A DNA stretch of 64,000 nucleotides from Podospora bellae-mahoneyi (lineage: Eukaryota; Ascomycota; Sordariomycetes; Sordariales; Podosporaceae), in the NCBI RefSeq assembly GCF_035222275.1, contig NW_026946360.1:1-64000 (forward strand). Direction: 5' to 3'. The first letter of the stretch is position 1, and each line of letters starts with the position of its first letter. The translations under genes were made by a program, and so were the position numbers. The notes beneath the pieces are model-generated. The model had not been told where the DNA came from and did not search any database. It was given only the letters and a program-made list of their open reading frames with translations. Of this stretch, positions 36,807 through 49,811 are shown one piece after another.

Positions 36807-37635
36807 CTAGTTAGGCCAAAGCTGCGGGCCAGGCATGGGCGCAAAGTTCGGGGGAGGTTTAGCCCAGCTGTCAAGCTGGATCGCCGGGTCACTGATCTTG
36901 TAACCGCCCGGGAAGCGGATAGTCGGACCGGGGGCGCGTCCATTGTAATTGCTTGCGATGTTGAGGTGAGCGCACTGGACGTACCACTCCTTCTGCCTGT
37001 ACGGTGGCTAGAAAGAACCGTCAGCATCAACAGGCAGCGACAACCAGGAATTGGCTTTAAGACTTACGTGGACACTCATCTGCTCAATACGCATCAGATA
37101 CTGGCCAGCGGGAATCTCAGACGGCAGACGGAATTGAAAGTTCTTCTTGTCGCGGGTGAGCCAGCCCTGGTCGGTGCCGTTCCAGGGCATCATCGTGCCG
37201 AGCTGGTAGACCTTGAACCAGTCGCCCGAGCCATCATAGTCGCGGACGTCGCCGGGGGCTTTGGAGAGGTAGATCTGGGAACGGGATCGTCGTCAGTATT
37301 TGTAACACAAAGTGATGTCAAATGCTTACAGTAACCGGTCCTGGGTGGTAGATGCCAAAGTCAAGGTGCAGGTTGAACCCAACAGTGTCTCGACCAGCAG
37401 TGACCTGTGCCGTCTTGGGCTCGCGGCGGTGTCTCCAGGAACCCTCGTTGCAGCGGAAGTCGGGTGAGTTGATCCAGTCGTTGTTGTGCGGCATAAAGCC
37501 GAAGTCGTGTTCACGGACATACTCAAAGGCGCCAGTGCGCACACCGTTGAGCATCAGGTGGGGAAAGAGAAAGTGCGCGGATGCCAGCTGAGGAGCAACC
37601 GCGAAGGCAGCCACGGTAATGGTAGGGAAGTGCAT
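36807..37635 (-). CDS. AA9 lytic polysaccharide monooxygenase (formerly GH61)
   Basis: Three exons, complement(36807-37007, 37068-37274, 37330-37635), 237 residues. Introns of 55 bp (GTAAGC...CCAG) and 60 bp (GTAAGT...CTAG). The signal peptide MHFPTITVAAFAVAPQLASA is cut before His1 (HFLFPHLMLNG), the N-terminal half of the copper-binding histidine brace. The second His lies in GIYHPGPVTIYLSKAPGD. The conserved core continues with WNGTDQGW, RIEQMSVH and the surface Tyr segment EWYVQCAHLNI, which carries the axial Tyr. The C-terminus is short (PQLWPN) with no cellulose-binding module. The enzyme oxidatively cleaves cellulose or related glucans outside the cell. All splice joins keep the frame, so it appears intact, unlike the other plant-wall genes in this window. 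Confidence 0.88.
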
Positions 37636-38983
37636 TGTGACCAGCGCTCTCAGGGGTAATAGTGATAGAGGGTTGAGGATGAGCTGAAGAAGATTGGAAC
37701 AGACAAGACCGGGAGAGTAGCCCCTTTTTATGCTTTTCACTTTACATCTAAGCCCCAACTGCCGTAGATTTCCATTTGAAGCGCTTGTGATGGCTGTTCG
37801 CGTACTCGGTTGACCCAAGAGTGGGCTTCTTCTAGATCTGGTAGCTAACCAGGGGCAACAACTGGTACTGTGCACGTAGCATTCTTAGGTATGGACAAGC
37901 TAAGGCACATATGTCAATCTCAAGCCGCGCTTACAGAGTTGACCTATTTGGAAACGGAGTGGAAGTGGTCCGGAACGGAACAATTTTGTTTCTTCCAAGT
38001 CTACCTCGATTGTTCCTTATTCCAGGGATAGCTATTGCGCAACAAATGACCTGGAATTTCGACAAGAGACTTACAACCTCTTTGAAGCTGCTTGGCTTAG
38101 GGGTCCGATTTCAATCTGGTTCAACTGATTATCGTGAAGACTAGCGATATCTTACTGACTTGATAGATAATATCTTTCTCTACACAGATGCAGCCAACTG
38201 GTAGTATGTCCAGATGTTCTCCATGATAATGGCTTCCAGAGACTGAAGGATGTGAATGCCGTACTGTCGTTGGTCAAGGCCAACTAGGATTTCCGAGCCT
38301 GTCTTCCCCCGTTGCCCAGTACCTGGTTGCGCTCATCTCAAGTCATATACCTCGTTCATGGACGACCGTATCTCTACCACAAAAAGACAACAAATTTTCC
38401 ACCCGCCCCTATGAACAATGCCGTCCTTGAGCAACAAAGCGGCGACTCTTGTACTGTCAACAATTGTCCTCCAATGGCTTCGACCCAACACACTCACTTG
38501 ACATAAACTCAACATCAAGACCCCATCGGCCCCAAAGATGAGAGGCTCCAACGGTCGGCAGTTCATATTAGCGACGTCGTAGTCGCTTCAACTGAACCTG
38601 AAACGACGCAGCGGTACAAAGCGCGCCAATCAGGTACGTCCCGTCTTCTGGTTAAACTCCACCACCACGGTCACGGATGGAGGCTGTCCGGGAATTTGAT
38701 GTTGACTAGGTACCATCCGGGAATGAGCTTCATCAACTTACCAAACAAAACAAATCTCTGCCGATTCTGTGATGAATATATCAAATGTGAAATGTTTTGC
38801 TTCTGCGCCAATCCTGGCATAGCATTCTTATGATGATATAGACACCCATCAACGTGGCCTTGGGCTCATGATCATCCATCTACCTATATAAATCACCACA
38901 TCGTTGTTCTTACACCACTGACACTGCCCATCCTCCAACCTCACTTCCACATCCAGCCCTGGACCACACAGGGCCCTCCCATC
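37636..38983. other. Intergenic, 1.3 kb, no gene recognised
   Basis: Contains the AA9 promoter side. Open frames at 37911-38144 and 38312-38566 have no recognisable motif. Confidence 0.4.
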
Positions 38984-39420
38984 ATGGTAGCCCTTTCCTC
39001 CATCCTCTCCGCCTCCTCGCCATTTCAACCACTCTGGTCCATGCCCTCCCATGCACCACCCCACAAACCTCAGCCAATATGAATCTCGTCCAAGCCCGTC
39101 AAATCTCCAACCCCTCCCCTGGCTGCGGTAAACCCCCTTTCTCCTCCGGCGTCCGCAGCATAACCGTCAACGGTCGCCAAAGACAATTCATCGTCCGCAT
39201 CCCCAACAACTACAGCCCCAACGCCGGGGAGGGGGAGCGGGATACATATCAAGACTAACTATAACGGGTGCAAGAGTGGGTATCCGGTGACGTGGATTCC
39301 TTTTCATGGGGGCCATTGGCCGGGGGCGGTTGATAATGGTCCCGAGAGCGGTGCTAGGTCTTGGGTTCCGGGGGAGATTTAGGAGTTTCTTTACTCAGCC
39401 GCAGCTTGCGAACTAGGTAG
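38984..39420 (+). pseudogene. Internally deleted feruloyl esterase C remnant
   Basis: The 5' part gives a leader (LLAISTTLVHALP), then PSPGCGKPPFSSGVRSITV and RQRQFIVRIPNNYSPNAG, the start of a mature type C feruloyl esterase. It is joined directly to the family's C-terminal segment (GYPVTWIPFHGGHWPG, ARSWVPGEI then TAG where Trp is expected), so roughly 200 codons, including the serine nucleophile region, are gone. The leader is also out of frame with the mature part. This is a different paralogue from the copy at 9473-10428, because the shared segments differ (RQRQFIVRIPNNY against RQRQYILQLPNNY). Confidence 0.7.
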
Positions 39421-39530
39421 AAGGGTGGGTTGATGCCGGTGGTGAGTACTCATTCGAAAACATACTCCCTTGTTACCCCATCTTGAAAATAGGAAACGCT
39501 GTTGCTTCCTCCTTTGTAGAAGCTTATCCT

Positions 39531-41595
39531 TCAGTATCTTCCTCCAACTGTTAATGCTGGCGCAATTATAAGTCCGTACGCTGCTTCAAAACCCTTCCCA
39601 TCTCCGGACAGACCCGATGTATTGTCCGCTTGCTCTTTCTGCAGCGTAATAAGGAGTACCTGAAGGTTCTTATACCGAGTTGGCGGATTATTCTCAAAGT
39701 CGTCATTGGAGCTCGGCATTCGGTACTGATCGAAAGTGATATGCCCAATCCTATCTTCGTCATCCTCCCACTCTTCGTCGCGTAACCCAAGCACGCGAAG
39801 TGTGTAGCAGGGCATGTCCTGGGCAGACGCATACCCGCTTTTCCAGAACCGGTGGGGAATAGCGACCTCTTTGGTGAGGCCCTCCAGCTTCAGAGATGAA
39901 CAGTTTGGAAGCGGTCGACCGAACTGGGCACACTCCGGCCAAGCTTGAATTTCGAAGCGATCGTGCGTCTTGATCATACCTGCCTCCTGTGGGCCTCCGT
40001 ACTTGAAGGGCATGTCACACCACCATCAAAAGCCATCCAGGTCCAGCTCGGAAGCTCAGCCAGTTTCTCAGACCGTGGATCAGCTCCGTATTTAGTGTGC
40101 CAGAGAAGATCCATGTGAGCTGTGGAACGGAATAGGCCCAGTGCGTAGTCTTGCAGGCTAGAGTCATGGCGAGTGAATTTCTCTCTAACGGCGTGAATGG
40201 CCAGAGGTTTATCCTCCACCAATGTCAACCGGCGTGATGAAAACCACTGGATAATGGTTCCCCAACGCCAAATCTTTGCTGATGAATTCGGATCACCAGG
40301 AGAAAGTCTTTGTATGTATTGCTTCTGCCGATCAGACATCTCCCGCAACTCAAGCATTTCTTCTAGGTAGACGCCTTCAAGATAATGCATTGGACCAGGA
40401 TCCCCGCATGACCAAAATGCTTCACGTCAGACCCAGTACGGTTGCAGACATGTGTATATGAGCAATCGTGGAGATAGAACTGTCTCTTGGAATGTCCAGC
40501 CTCTTGTATGCAGGGGCTCCCGGTCTTGGAACCAGAAGGAGAGTTGTCGATTTCTTTCGACCAGAAGCTCTGAAACCCTGCCCGGCGTGCTTTGACAAGT
40601 ATCAACTCACTTTCCCCTGGAAAAAGCAAAGGCACCTCGAAGAAGTCAGACTCGCGATATTCGGTAAATAGACGTTCGAGGAAGCCCTCAGCACAGTAAC
40701 TAGCGTTAGAAGCCGATAGCGTTAGATATGCATTCGCGTAAATCGCCCCCATTCGAGCGATCTAATGGTTTCTATCGCTATCGTTGTCCTGGATAATATA
40801 AAGTGCGTTGACCTATAGGAACTAAACTCTAAGCTCTTTTAGAACCGAGACTACGTTTTAGATTGTCTTTGGGAGTAATTGTAAAGAAATTCGACTTTCG
40901 TTATCGGTGGTGGTTGCGACTATTGATTTCTTTTAGGTACTAGCTTCGGCCGGGCCACCCCAACAGTAGCTGAATGCATTGTATCGCTTTGCGCCTGCAG
41001 GTCGAGACCGGCATAATCCGTATATCGGGAAAAGATATCTGCACTTAAGACGGAGAGAAGGCGTCTAGGCATGTCGGAGGCGTTATCTGTGACATCTCTG
41101 CATGATGTATGGTTGCCGTCGCAACGTTGTATCCAACGTTTGAGGATAGAGAAAGTCGTAGTTAGATCAACAGGCCGCGGAAGCGCGACCACATGCGCTG
41201 CGGCAGACGTTCCTGTACCAAAGAACTTCGTAGGTGATGTAAGGCTCAAGGGAAACAATACAATCATACTAAAGTCTGCGGCAAGGGTTACGTAATGGAT
41301 GGTGGTGGCGGTGTAAGGATACACATATAGCGAGAGCCAAATTTTTAGACTGTATAAAGTCTCTGAATCATTCTGGGCTCCTTCCAGCAGGCTATCTTCT
41401 TCAGATCGCCGCCTTAGGTCCGGGTCTGCCCATGCAGGAGGGCGATAACCGCCGCGAGACCCGCGGTTGTGTGCCATGCGCAGCTCGACTTCCTTCGGCA
41501 ATAGTATTCCGTAAGCCTTCTCCGCTCTGTCGATCAATCCTTGGATCTGGATGCACATTGTACAAGACGACTGGCGGAGGTGATCTCTCGTGCAT
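39531..41595 (-). pseudogene. HET-domain (heterokaryon incompatibility type) gene, broken
   Basis: Blocks in HET order on the minus strand: ILKRWIQRCDGNHTSC and MPRRLLSV (about 41050-41150), a mutated stretch at 40750-40920 where the block expected as LWVDALCIIQDNDSD reads with a TAG for Trp and other G-to-A type changes, then ARMGAIYANAYLTLSASNAS (about 40700-40755), RRLTLVEDKPLAIHAV, YALGLFRSTAHMDLLWH, LPSWTWMAFDGG near 40015, and a C-terminal region to 39531. Frame changes occur near 40370 and 40010. The HET domain mediates cell death in non-self recognition. The damage is a mix of RIP-like transitions and small indels. Confidence 0.7.
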
Positions 41596-41639
41596 TTGGA
41601 GAAATTGTGACTTTAATAGAAAATCCGGTTATTTCGTAA

Positions 41640-42650
41640 AGGCTTATCAAATTTTATATCAATTTTATTAGTATAATCCTTAGATATATACTATTTATAT
41701 TTCTACTAACCTGGCTAACCAGTAATTCCTTAACGACTGGTTTACTTTATACGACGTTTTTAGTAGTCCTTGGTGGACTCGGACCTGGGTCTACCAAGAG
41801 TTCATCTTATCTTCCAATATTTATCTCCTGTATAGCCGATCCTCTATCCTGTGGAAACGACTGTCCGAGGTGCTCCCTACCCTGCAGAAATATAGCTACT
41901 TTCCTTACTTTGGACCTGCTATAACGGAGCGATAAGCTTAAGTGGCTGATATAAATAATATTATTAACTTTTTCGTGATCAGTAAACTGCGATTTGACCG
42001 GGTTGGGCCGTTCGACTTGATGGATCTGCTGTCTCAGTCTCGGCATCTGCAGAGTAGCGATGGCCGCGACAGGATCTATGCTTTTCTTGGTCTTGTCCGT
42101 GAGGATTACGGTATACTGCCGGATTACTCTCCTGAAAATACTATGGAAAAGCTTTTGGTGGATATTGTAACTCGGGTCGTTTTGCAAGACAGGACGTTAG
42201 ATATTCTGTCGGATGTATGTAGGGTGAGAGGTAAACTGTCTTCTTTACTTCCTTCTTGGGTCCCAGACTGGATCATAAAGGCCTGCGTCTGCCTTTTACC
42301 GAGGACAATTCGGGATAATAATGATTAGTCTGCCCCGATTTTCCTTCGAACTGTTGATACTGGAAGGCTAGAAGTTTAAGGGTTTTATATTGGAGTGCCT
42401 CGAAAGGGAAAGATTGGGTGGTTTGTTCCTAGCCGATAAGATATATTTCGTTAGTAGGAAGGTCGCGATAAACTATGGGATATTGTCGGAGCTCCGGGTC
42501 CGTTTGTTTTGTATTATGCTGGGGACGAGTACCGGCTTTTTAAGGAGGCTCGAGGCGCACCATCTGGATACGCTAGTGTGGAAAATCTCATCAAGCTGGA
42601 AGGCCTGTAGATGTAAACTGTGGTCCTTTTATAATTCCTTGTCTCTTTAG
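41640..42650 (+). pseudogene. Second HET-domain gene fragment, broken and partly RIP-altered
   Basis: Plus-strand blocks: PWWTRTWVYQEFILSS near 41770, then after stops an open segment with FDLMDLLSQSRHLQSSDGRD and RIYAFLGLVREDYGILPDYS (about 42015-42130), LLPSWVPDWI near 42250, and a last block FLADKIYFVS...CIMLGTSTGF (42425-42540) like the end of HET/het-6 type proteins. The 5' part, including the beginning of the HET domain, is missing. Base composition at 41620-41990 is raised in A+T, in keeping with RIP. It lies head-to-head with the HET pseudogene at 39531-41595. Confidence 0.6.
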
Positions 42651-43080
42651 ATATCGTTTCTGTTCGAACTTTCCTAGAGCCGCAGATGGAGGGCAGGGGT
42701 TACCTTGAGAGGGCCCTGGGAAGTGCGGCGGATTGAGTTTGGGGTCCGGGTGTGAGAGAAGACGTGCCTTCTTGTTCCTGCACGCTCCTGCTGCGCTACC
42801 AGCAAGAGTGGCAAGGTAGGTATTATAGGTACCTAGGCAGTCACTCTTGTCCTGCTTCACTGCAAATCCTCTCGCACCATACGGTACCCAATTGGGGTGC
42901 GTTTATGGAAGTCGCGTTGCTATTGTAAAATTTGCATTTTGACACGAAATGTCCAGCAATTTTTATCACAGAAAGCTTGACTGCGACATTTTTCTTGTAT
43001 GTACTATCTCGGGGCTAGTTACATGAGGTTGATTTCCTTTTACGTAATTTGCTTTTCCCTTCTGATATCCTTTCTATAAT
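42651..43080. other. Intergenic, no gene recognised
   Basis: About 430 bp between the HET remnant and the 3' end of the xylanase pseudogene; nothing recognisable. Confidence 0.45.
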
Positions 43081-43854
<774 letters not shown>

Positions 43855-46578
43855 GATAGCTGTGAACAAAAGTTGTGATGCAGAAGCTGTGTTCCTGATC
43901 TGGTGGCCCGAGGGATGGACGAAGGAAGTGTTTATACCCATTAAGGCGGTTTGGGCTACCGGCATTTGCCTTGCATAAGGAAGCTCCCGGTCACACGACA
44001 CCAATACATTTAGATGATGCAAGTCCGGATATACTGAAATGGTGAGAAAACACACAAAACAACCACAACACCACAAAAATACCCTCAACAGGGCTCTGAA
44101 TGAACACACCTGCGTGGCAGTGGCTCGCTCGCAGGCCGCACTTCACGTAGGACAAACAAAAGACTCTGTGGGCTCGCAGACCACACAGTAAGCACCGGAT
44201 TGGCCTGATCAGAGGGCCAGAACTGCCTGCACGCATGCAAGGCACAAAATACGAAGAAAATAAAAGTCGATGCTCTGTCTAAAATAGAATGTCCGAAGCA
44301 GACCGTTTATATACATGACCCCTGAACCCCCGAATCCTCAGAGAGCCCCACTTCCTTACTCATACCCTCAGGCCTGTGGCCGCACCCCAAACCAATACAA
44401 CGTCGGGCTTTTATCCTCGCGGCTAAAGCCAAAAATATGTCTATGGTAAAGACATATGTACGCGCTAGCTGTGATGATTTGCTTAATATATAGCTTTTGA
44501 TGCTATTCGCTTTGACAGTCTAGCAGCTAAGGGATAATTCCTATTGATGCGGCTGACGGCAACTCGGACGTGCGGACGTTCCAGCTTTTATTATGAATCA
44601 GATAGTGACTGAAGAAATAAATATTAAAGACAAAACTCTAAATGAATGAAACTACCCTAGGGAGGTTACCTGTGTCAAACTCAGGAATAATGTAGGCCCC
44701 CTTCAATGCTAGTTACTACCTAAAACAGGCAGCGAAAAAGAGAAAAAGAAAATGGAAGGTTAAGGAGTAGAATTTCTTGAAATGAATAAGAGAGAGTAAG
44801 AGGCATATATCAACACATAACGAATCTAAAATATAGAAGGTATTAAACCGGTTCTTAATAGAAACGTTTGATAGCTAGAACCCTAGCACTTTATATGGGA
44901 CACTACCTTCATGCGCTGTTTACTTAATAGTATTACGACTTTAGTAACTTAAGATAGTATTTATTATCTTAAACTATCGCTAATTGAGTAGACCTATCTT
45001 TCGCTTTGTTACTAAGTTCTTACTTAATTTTTATCTGTAAATTTTCAAAAATAGCTTGTGCATGTTGTAGATGATATATATAAACGCCCGGAGGTGGTCC
45101 GTAAGTACCTAAAAAATCCCGGCAAATTTCAGGGATCAGTAATACCTACTTGCCTAGAGTGAGGTAATACCAACATAAGCGAAATTGACTGCTACTGTGA
45201 ATTGTCCATAATATGCGGTTGTTAAAAGGATGATTTAGCGCTCTCCATGGGAATGTGTCTTAGATGTCGGGAGGTCCAATGAGGCTCGGTTGGGGCTCTT
45301 ATCGACTGAACAAATCAAGACTGCTGTAAATTTGAATATGGGATTATGCGTGGTGAATTATGGCCTACTATAGAAAGAGTTGACGAAGTATTCCAAAGTA
45401 GTATGGTTACCGAGATCAACGTTAAGGATTTAATAAAGTATCTAGCGTGCTGCTCGGCTGTGATAGTCGATGTGCGGGGCGAACCTTGAACCGTCAGACC
45501 CGGTACACATGCAAGCAGCGTGAAGTAATATAATTTGTAAAGTATACGCACAAAGTCGTCTTGGTCTCTCGGATCTAATTGAGTGGGGATAACGCTCAGA
45601 TACTTCCTGATAAGGCCCCATTCTGAATGGATCAATATCCTGCACGATGCGGCTAGTACGAGAAACTATGAAATATTGCTGCACCTGGGCTTGGCATGGC
45701 ATGAGAGGCGCTGTCTGCCGTGATCCTTCTGTTCTTCAACGCAGCCCTATGTTTTACACCACTTATAGCATCTATCACGGACAAGATCAAGGTAGCCTGC
45801 GACATGGTCGAGGAGTGGGGTTGAACTTGAATAACAAGGGCACAGGCTAAGCTTTCTTCGGGAGGCGTTTTGCGAGCTTCCTTTCCGCCCGCTATGATCG
45901 GAGTTGAGGTAGTAGCGTGGGAGGCAAGGTGAGGAGCTCAATGTTGGTTGCGAGATAGCATCACATACGACATCTCAGCACTAGCTTATGCATGAACGAA
46001 ACGGATACGCTTCCTGACGCTTTGTGCTTATACATGACATCACCTTCCTAGTTTGCACTCTCACCGCCGGAAAAGCGTCGCATTTGGTTGGCCGCCCTAT
46101 GTGTTGTGCGATGAGGGGCGATATCGCAAGTAATATGGAAGGATTATGGTCGAAACACACAGTGCGCGCCACGCCTCGAGAACCCTAACCCTGATTGGGT
46201 GCCACAATACGGTGATGGCCCCACATCATCTGGGCAATGATGCAGAACCGAGGGTCCTCGGACTCGAGGCATTGACGGGTAGTTATGCTGCTGGGAGACT
46301 CGGTGGCTATTGTCAGTTCTTTGAGAAGCAAAGTGAAAATGGAACATGAGGGGTTGTTGTGTGCCTCACTTCGCACTGTCTGCTTTGTAATCGTGACCAG
46401 CAGGGTCCCGCCGTTCCATGTGTAACATCAACCTGGGTGGAAGCACGCCTCACGGGTGCATGCCGGCGGGAGAAGGCTCGCGTTGCCAGTTTCGAGCAGC
46501 TACTTAATAAAGGCGCCACACTGCCACGTCCCCTTCTTGCGCCCAACCTGCGCAGTACAACGCAAATACCGACACACA
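43855..46578. other. 2.7 kb without a supported gene
   Basis: Several short open frames (for example minus 45315-45635 and 45442-45702) show no family motif or splice support. Two CCCTAA-like units occur near 46185. The right end holds the promoter of the cluster regulator. It probably marks the left border of the biosynthetic cluster. Confidence 0.45.
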
Positions 46579-47902
46579 ATGTCCCCAAACCGCAACGCTC
46601 GCACTTCGCGCAAAGGAGAGATCCCGCGCAATTTCATCCGCAATTGGCACAGCTCAGGATCTCGTGGTGCAACTCCGTTGGTTCGCCGACCGATCACTGC
46701 CTGCCAGAGCTGCCGTGCAGCCAAGGTCAAGTGCGACGGGCGGCAAGAATGCAACCGTTGCACCAACCGCGGCATCGTCTGTAGATATGTAAATACCGAG
46801 CCCGCCGAACCCTTTCAACGAAGCGGCCGTCAACCCTCAACGGATGCTGTGGCACCACAAACCGGCCCCAAGACAGTGTCACCCAAGACGACGTCACTTA
46901 ACTTTGAAGCCATGGACGCAACAGACCACTCCCCCTTAGACACAATGACCTACCCGCCTATGCTCGACATCATGACCGACTGGACATCCGACACAATTCC
47001 ACCGTCATTCGATGACTTTGACTGGCAAGCAATAGATCCTAGTCTAAATGTAGGTTTTGAACCGGAAGTGGAAAGGCCACCAAGGCCTACCCCGAAATCG
47101 GTAGCAGATGCTAACGCTGGCAACCCAGACCACTTCATCTGAGCTGGACACCATCTTTCACTCCCCGCTCGTTTCCCCGCCGTTAGATCCGGATTTGTCA
47201 TATGCCGCACATTCGTTTGAAGTAGGCAGCAACCGTGCGAGTACGACCACGACGGCAGTCTCTTCCTCTATGAGCACTACTACTGCTACGAATATCACCA
47301 AGGCCACAAGTGTCACAAGCACCGCCAGCGCCTCGTCACTTAGTCCAAGTCAGCTTTTCACGTCGCCCAACTGCGCGTGCCGGGAAGGATTGGCAGCTCT
47401 CGTTCCCAGGCTCAAAAGCACCATTCGGGAGAAGCAGCTCGACGAAGTCATCAAAGTCACCGGGGATGTAATGAGGGGTTGCCAGGAGATTGTCGACTGC
47501 GCCGCCTGTCAGCTCACCTGCACAGACCTGATCTGCATGATGTCGGTATTCCAGCAGACAGATTCATGTTTTGACCACATCTCCAGAGCCGAATTAGACG
47601 GCTCCATCAAGTTGAATTTTGGCGGGCAGGAGATTCTTATCAACGACCCGAATCTGAGAGCCATGCTCGTCATGGACCTCGTACAACACGCCACAATGGT
47701 ATTGGACGCCATCAGCACCAAGGGCCAGACGATGCTACGAGCGCTGGGAACGCCATCGCTTCTCGCAAGGGCTAACATCGGTTATCTGGAGACAGTGATT
47801 GGTGATTTCAGGATACTTCTTCGTACGGTTGCTGACCAAGCAAATTCCCCTGGATTCTCGCCGAGGAGTCCGTCGCGGACGCTGGAATCGGTCAGTCGCT
47901 AG
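46579..47902 (+). CDS. AflR-type Zn2Cys6 transcription factor, likely cluster regulator
   Basis: Two exons (46579-47049, 47129-47902) give 414 residues. The 79 bp intron starts GTAGGT, has GCTAAC near its end and stops at CCCAG, joining PSLN-TTSSEL. The ATG at 46579 (ACACACAATG) gives MSPNRNARTSRKG; an upstream in-frame ATG at 46456 seems less likely. The binuclear zinc cluster is at residues 42-68 with spacing C-x2-C-x6-C-x5-C-x2-C-x6-C (CQSCRAAKVKC...CNRCTNRGIVC). The C-terminal half (CACREGLAALVPRL, GCQEIVDCAACQLTC) resembles the aflatoxin regulatory protein family. Such proteins activate their own gene clusters by binding promoters of neighbours. It is the leftmost gene of the cluster and points towards the MFS gene. 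Confidence 0.82.
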
Positions 47903-48125
47903 GAGCGGGGTATTAAGGGTCTAGATTGTATATCAAACAGGAACCTGGACGCCGAATCTATGCAAGCTACAATTCAAATTGATACCAATTACCGCACAAG
48001 CAAACCTTTTACCTCCCGCACAATATTACCAGGTATCTCACGCTGTACTCTCGACCAAACACAAGCCGTCAGACTCATTCTGCAAACCTACAAACGTCCC
48101 CACTCCTCCGCCGACTATTGTGTAT

Positions 48126-49811
48126 TTACGCTGCGCCGATTCCAGCTGTGGTGAATAGCTTCTGCCTCTTCATGAACAAGCTCAACACGGTAACCAACGA
48201 CCCAGCTGCAATAACAAGGACATACGTCTTGCCAATGGCGCTTACAATGGCACCGAGGACTTGCTTTTGGACCTCTGGGCTCAGGTTCTTGACAAACGTA
48301 GCAGTTGTGCCTTCGATAGCAGCTTGAATCTCGGACCGCGACACGTCCGGGAGGATTGCCGCGATTCCATTTTCACTCTCGTTCAGGAAGACGGAATTCG
48401 CAATGGCAAGCGCCATGGTGATGCCGAGGAACTGCGCAAGAGTGATGAAACCTACAGCAGGAGGGATATTCTCTGGCTCGACCACCGCTTGCGCCACGGA
48501 AAAGGACGCCTGTAGGAACATACCGACACCAAGAGCGATCAAGACGGTGTAGCCGTAAATGGCACTCTCACTCGTGTCCTGAGTGACGGTGTACATGAGA
48601 GCGCTTCCAGCTACGGCGAACAGGCCACCGAAGGTGTACCAAGGCATGTAATACCCAAACTTGGCCATCAGAGCGCCGTTGGCGATAATGGTCACCACCA
48701 TGACCACGATCAGAGGGAGGAGCCGGACTCCTGCTTGGAGCGGACCGTCGTTGCGCGTGAACTGGAAGAAAAGAGGGACGAAGTAGATCGGAACGAAAGC
48801 CGAAGCGCCAGATGCCGCGGTGACGCTGAAGAGAATAAGGACGGTTCTCGAACGGAAGAATTGGACTGGAATGATACGGCGACTGAGCGTGGTGAAGATG
48901 GTCCAAACTTGCTGGATACCCAGCAGGATGAATAGGACACCCGACGTAACGAAGAGACCGATGATCTGGCCGGAATTCCAGGCATAGGTGACGCCACCCC
49001 AGTTGATGGCCAAGACGAAGCACGTCAAGCCGCCCATCAACATGACGGTTCCGACGTAGTCCATCTCGGCGACGCGCTGCTTATAGGGGACACCAGGGCG
49101 AGGATCAATGCTGGGCAGCAGCAAGAAGTAGGCGGGTGCGCAAACGGCACCGATGAAAAGGTTGATGTAGAACGCCCACCGCCAGCCAACCGCAGACTCG
49201 CTGAAGCCACCTCCGATGACAGGACCAAGAATAATTCCCAGGCCCCAAGTCAGTCCCGTGCTCGAGACATACAATGGGCGCTCAGCCATGGTGGTGGTGA
49301 CGGCAATCAGACTCATGACACCGACGTACAATCCCGAACCACTAACACCGCAGATGGCACGTCCAGCAATGAGAACATCGATATTGGGCGCAGCACCACA
49401 GATAGCGGACCCAACTTCGAACAGGGCAACATTGAAGATGTAGAACCACTTTGAGCTGAACTGGCTGTAGATTCTGCCCCATACCATGTTTGTCGCCGTA
49501 GCTCCGAGGAGGAAGGCAACGCTGAGCCATGGGAGCTTCTCGATCGAGTCAAATTCGGTGACGATGACGGGTTGGACGGCAGCGACGATGGTGTTGTCTA
49601 GGGCGTAGAGGAAGATGGAGGACAGGACAGCCGACATGGCCAACACCCATTTCCAGCCTGTGACGCGAGGAGGAACTTCTGCCGCAGCCACTTCTGTTCC
49701 TTCTTGTTTCTCGTTGTCGTGAAGCTGGGGGTCGGCACTAGTGCCTCTTGATTGCTCGGTGTCATCGCCCTTGGACGAGACGTCGCGTTCGTCTTTCAAC
49801 GAGGCGGCCAT
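48126..49811 (-). CDS. MFS transporter, 14-TM drug:H+ antiporter type
   Basis: Intronless, 561 residues, ATG at 49811. The hydrophilic N-terminus (about 55 residues, acidic) is followed by GWKWVLAMSAVLSSIFLYAL with the DNTIV motif of the first helix, MVWGRIYSQFSSKW (motif A-like loop), AGRAICGVSGSGLYVG and the antiporter motif C segment GLGIILGPVIGGGF in helix 5. About 14 hydrophobic helices are countable. These features are those of fungal DHA2-type exporters that often accompany toxin or metabolite clusters. Likely role: plasma-membrane efflux of the cluster product. It is convergent with the regulator (223 bp apart) and divergent from the hydrolase gene. Confidence 0.87.
   Translation of the reverse strand: MAASLKDERDVSSKGDDTEQSRGTSADPQLHDNEKQEGTEVAAAEVPPRVTGWKWVLAMSAVLSSIFLYALDNTIVAAVQPVIVTEFDSIEKLPWLSVAFLLGATATNMVWGRIYSQFSSKWFYIFNVALFEVGSAICGAAPNIDVLIAGRAICGVSGSGLYVGVMSLIAVTTTMAERPLYVSSTGLTWGLGIILGPVIGGGFSESAVGWRWAFYINLFIGAVCAPAYFLLLPSIDPRPGVPYKQRVAEMDYVGTVMLMGGLTCFVLAINWGGVTYAWNSGQIIGLFVTSGVLFILLGIQQVWTIFTTLSRRIIPVQFFRSRTVLILFSVTAASGASAFVPIYFVPLFFQFTRNDGPLQAGVRLLPLIVVMVVTIIANGALMAKFGYYMPWYTFGGLFAVAGSALMYTVTQDTSESAIYGYTVLIALGVGMFLQASFSVAQAVVEPENIPPAVGFITLAQFLGITMALAIANSVFLNESENGIAAILPDVSRSEIQAAIEGTTATFVKNLSPEVQKQVLGAIVSAIGKTYVLVIAAGSLVTVLSLFMKRQKLFTTAGIGAA

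Noticed and set aside
45315-45702. Overlapping minus-strand frames that might be a gene
   Set aside because: No recognisable motif and no consistent exon joins.
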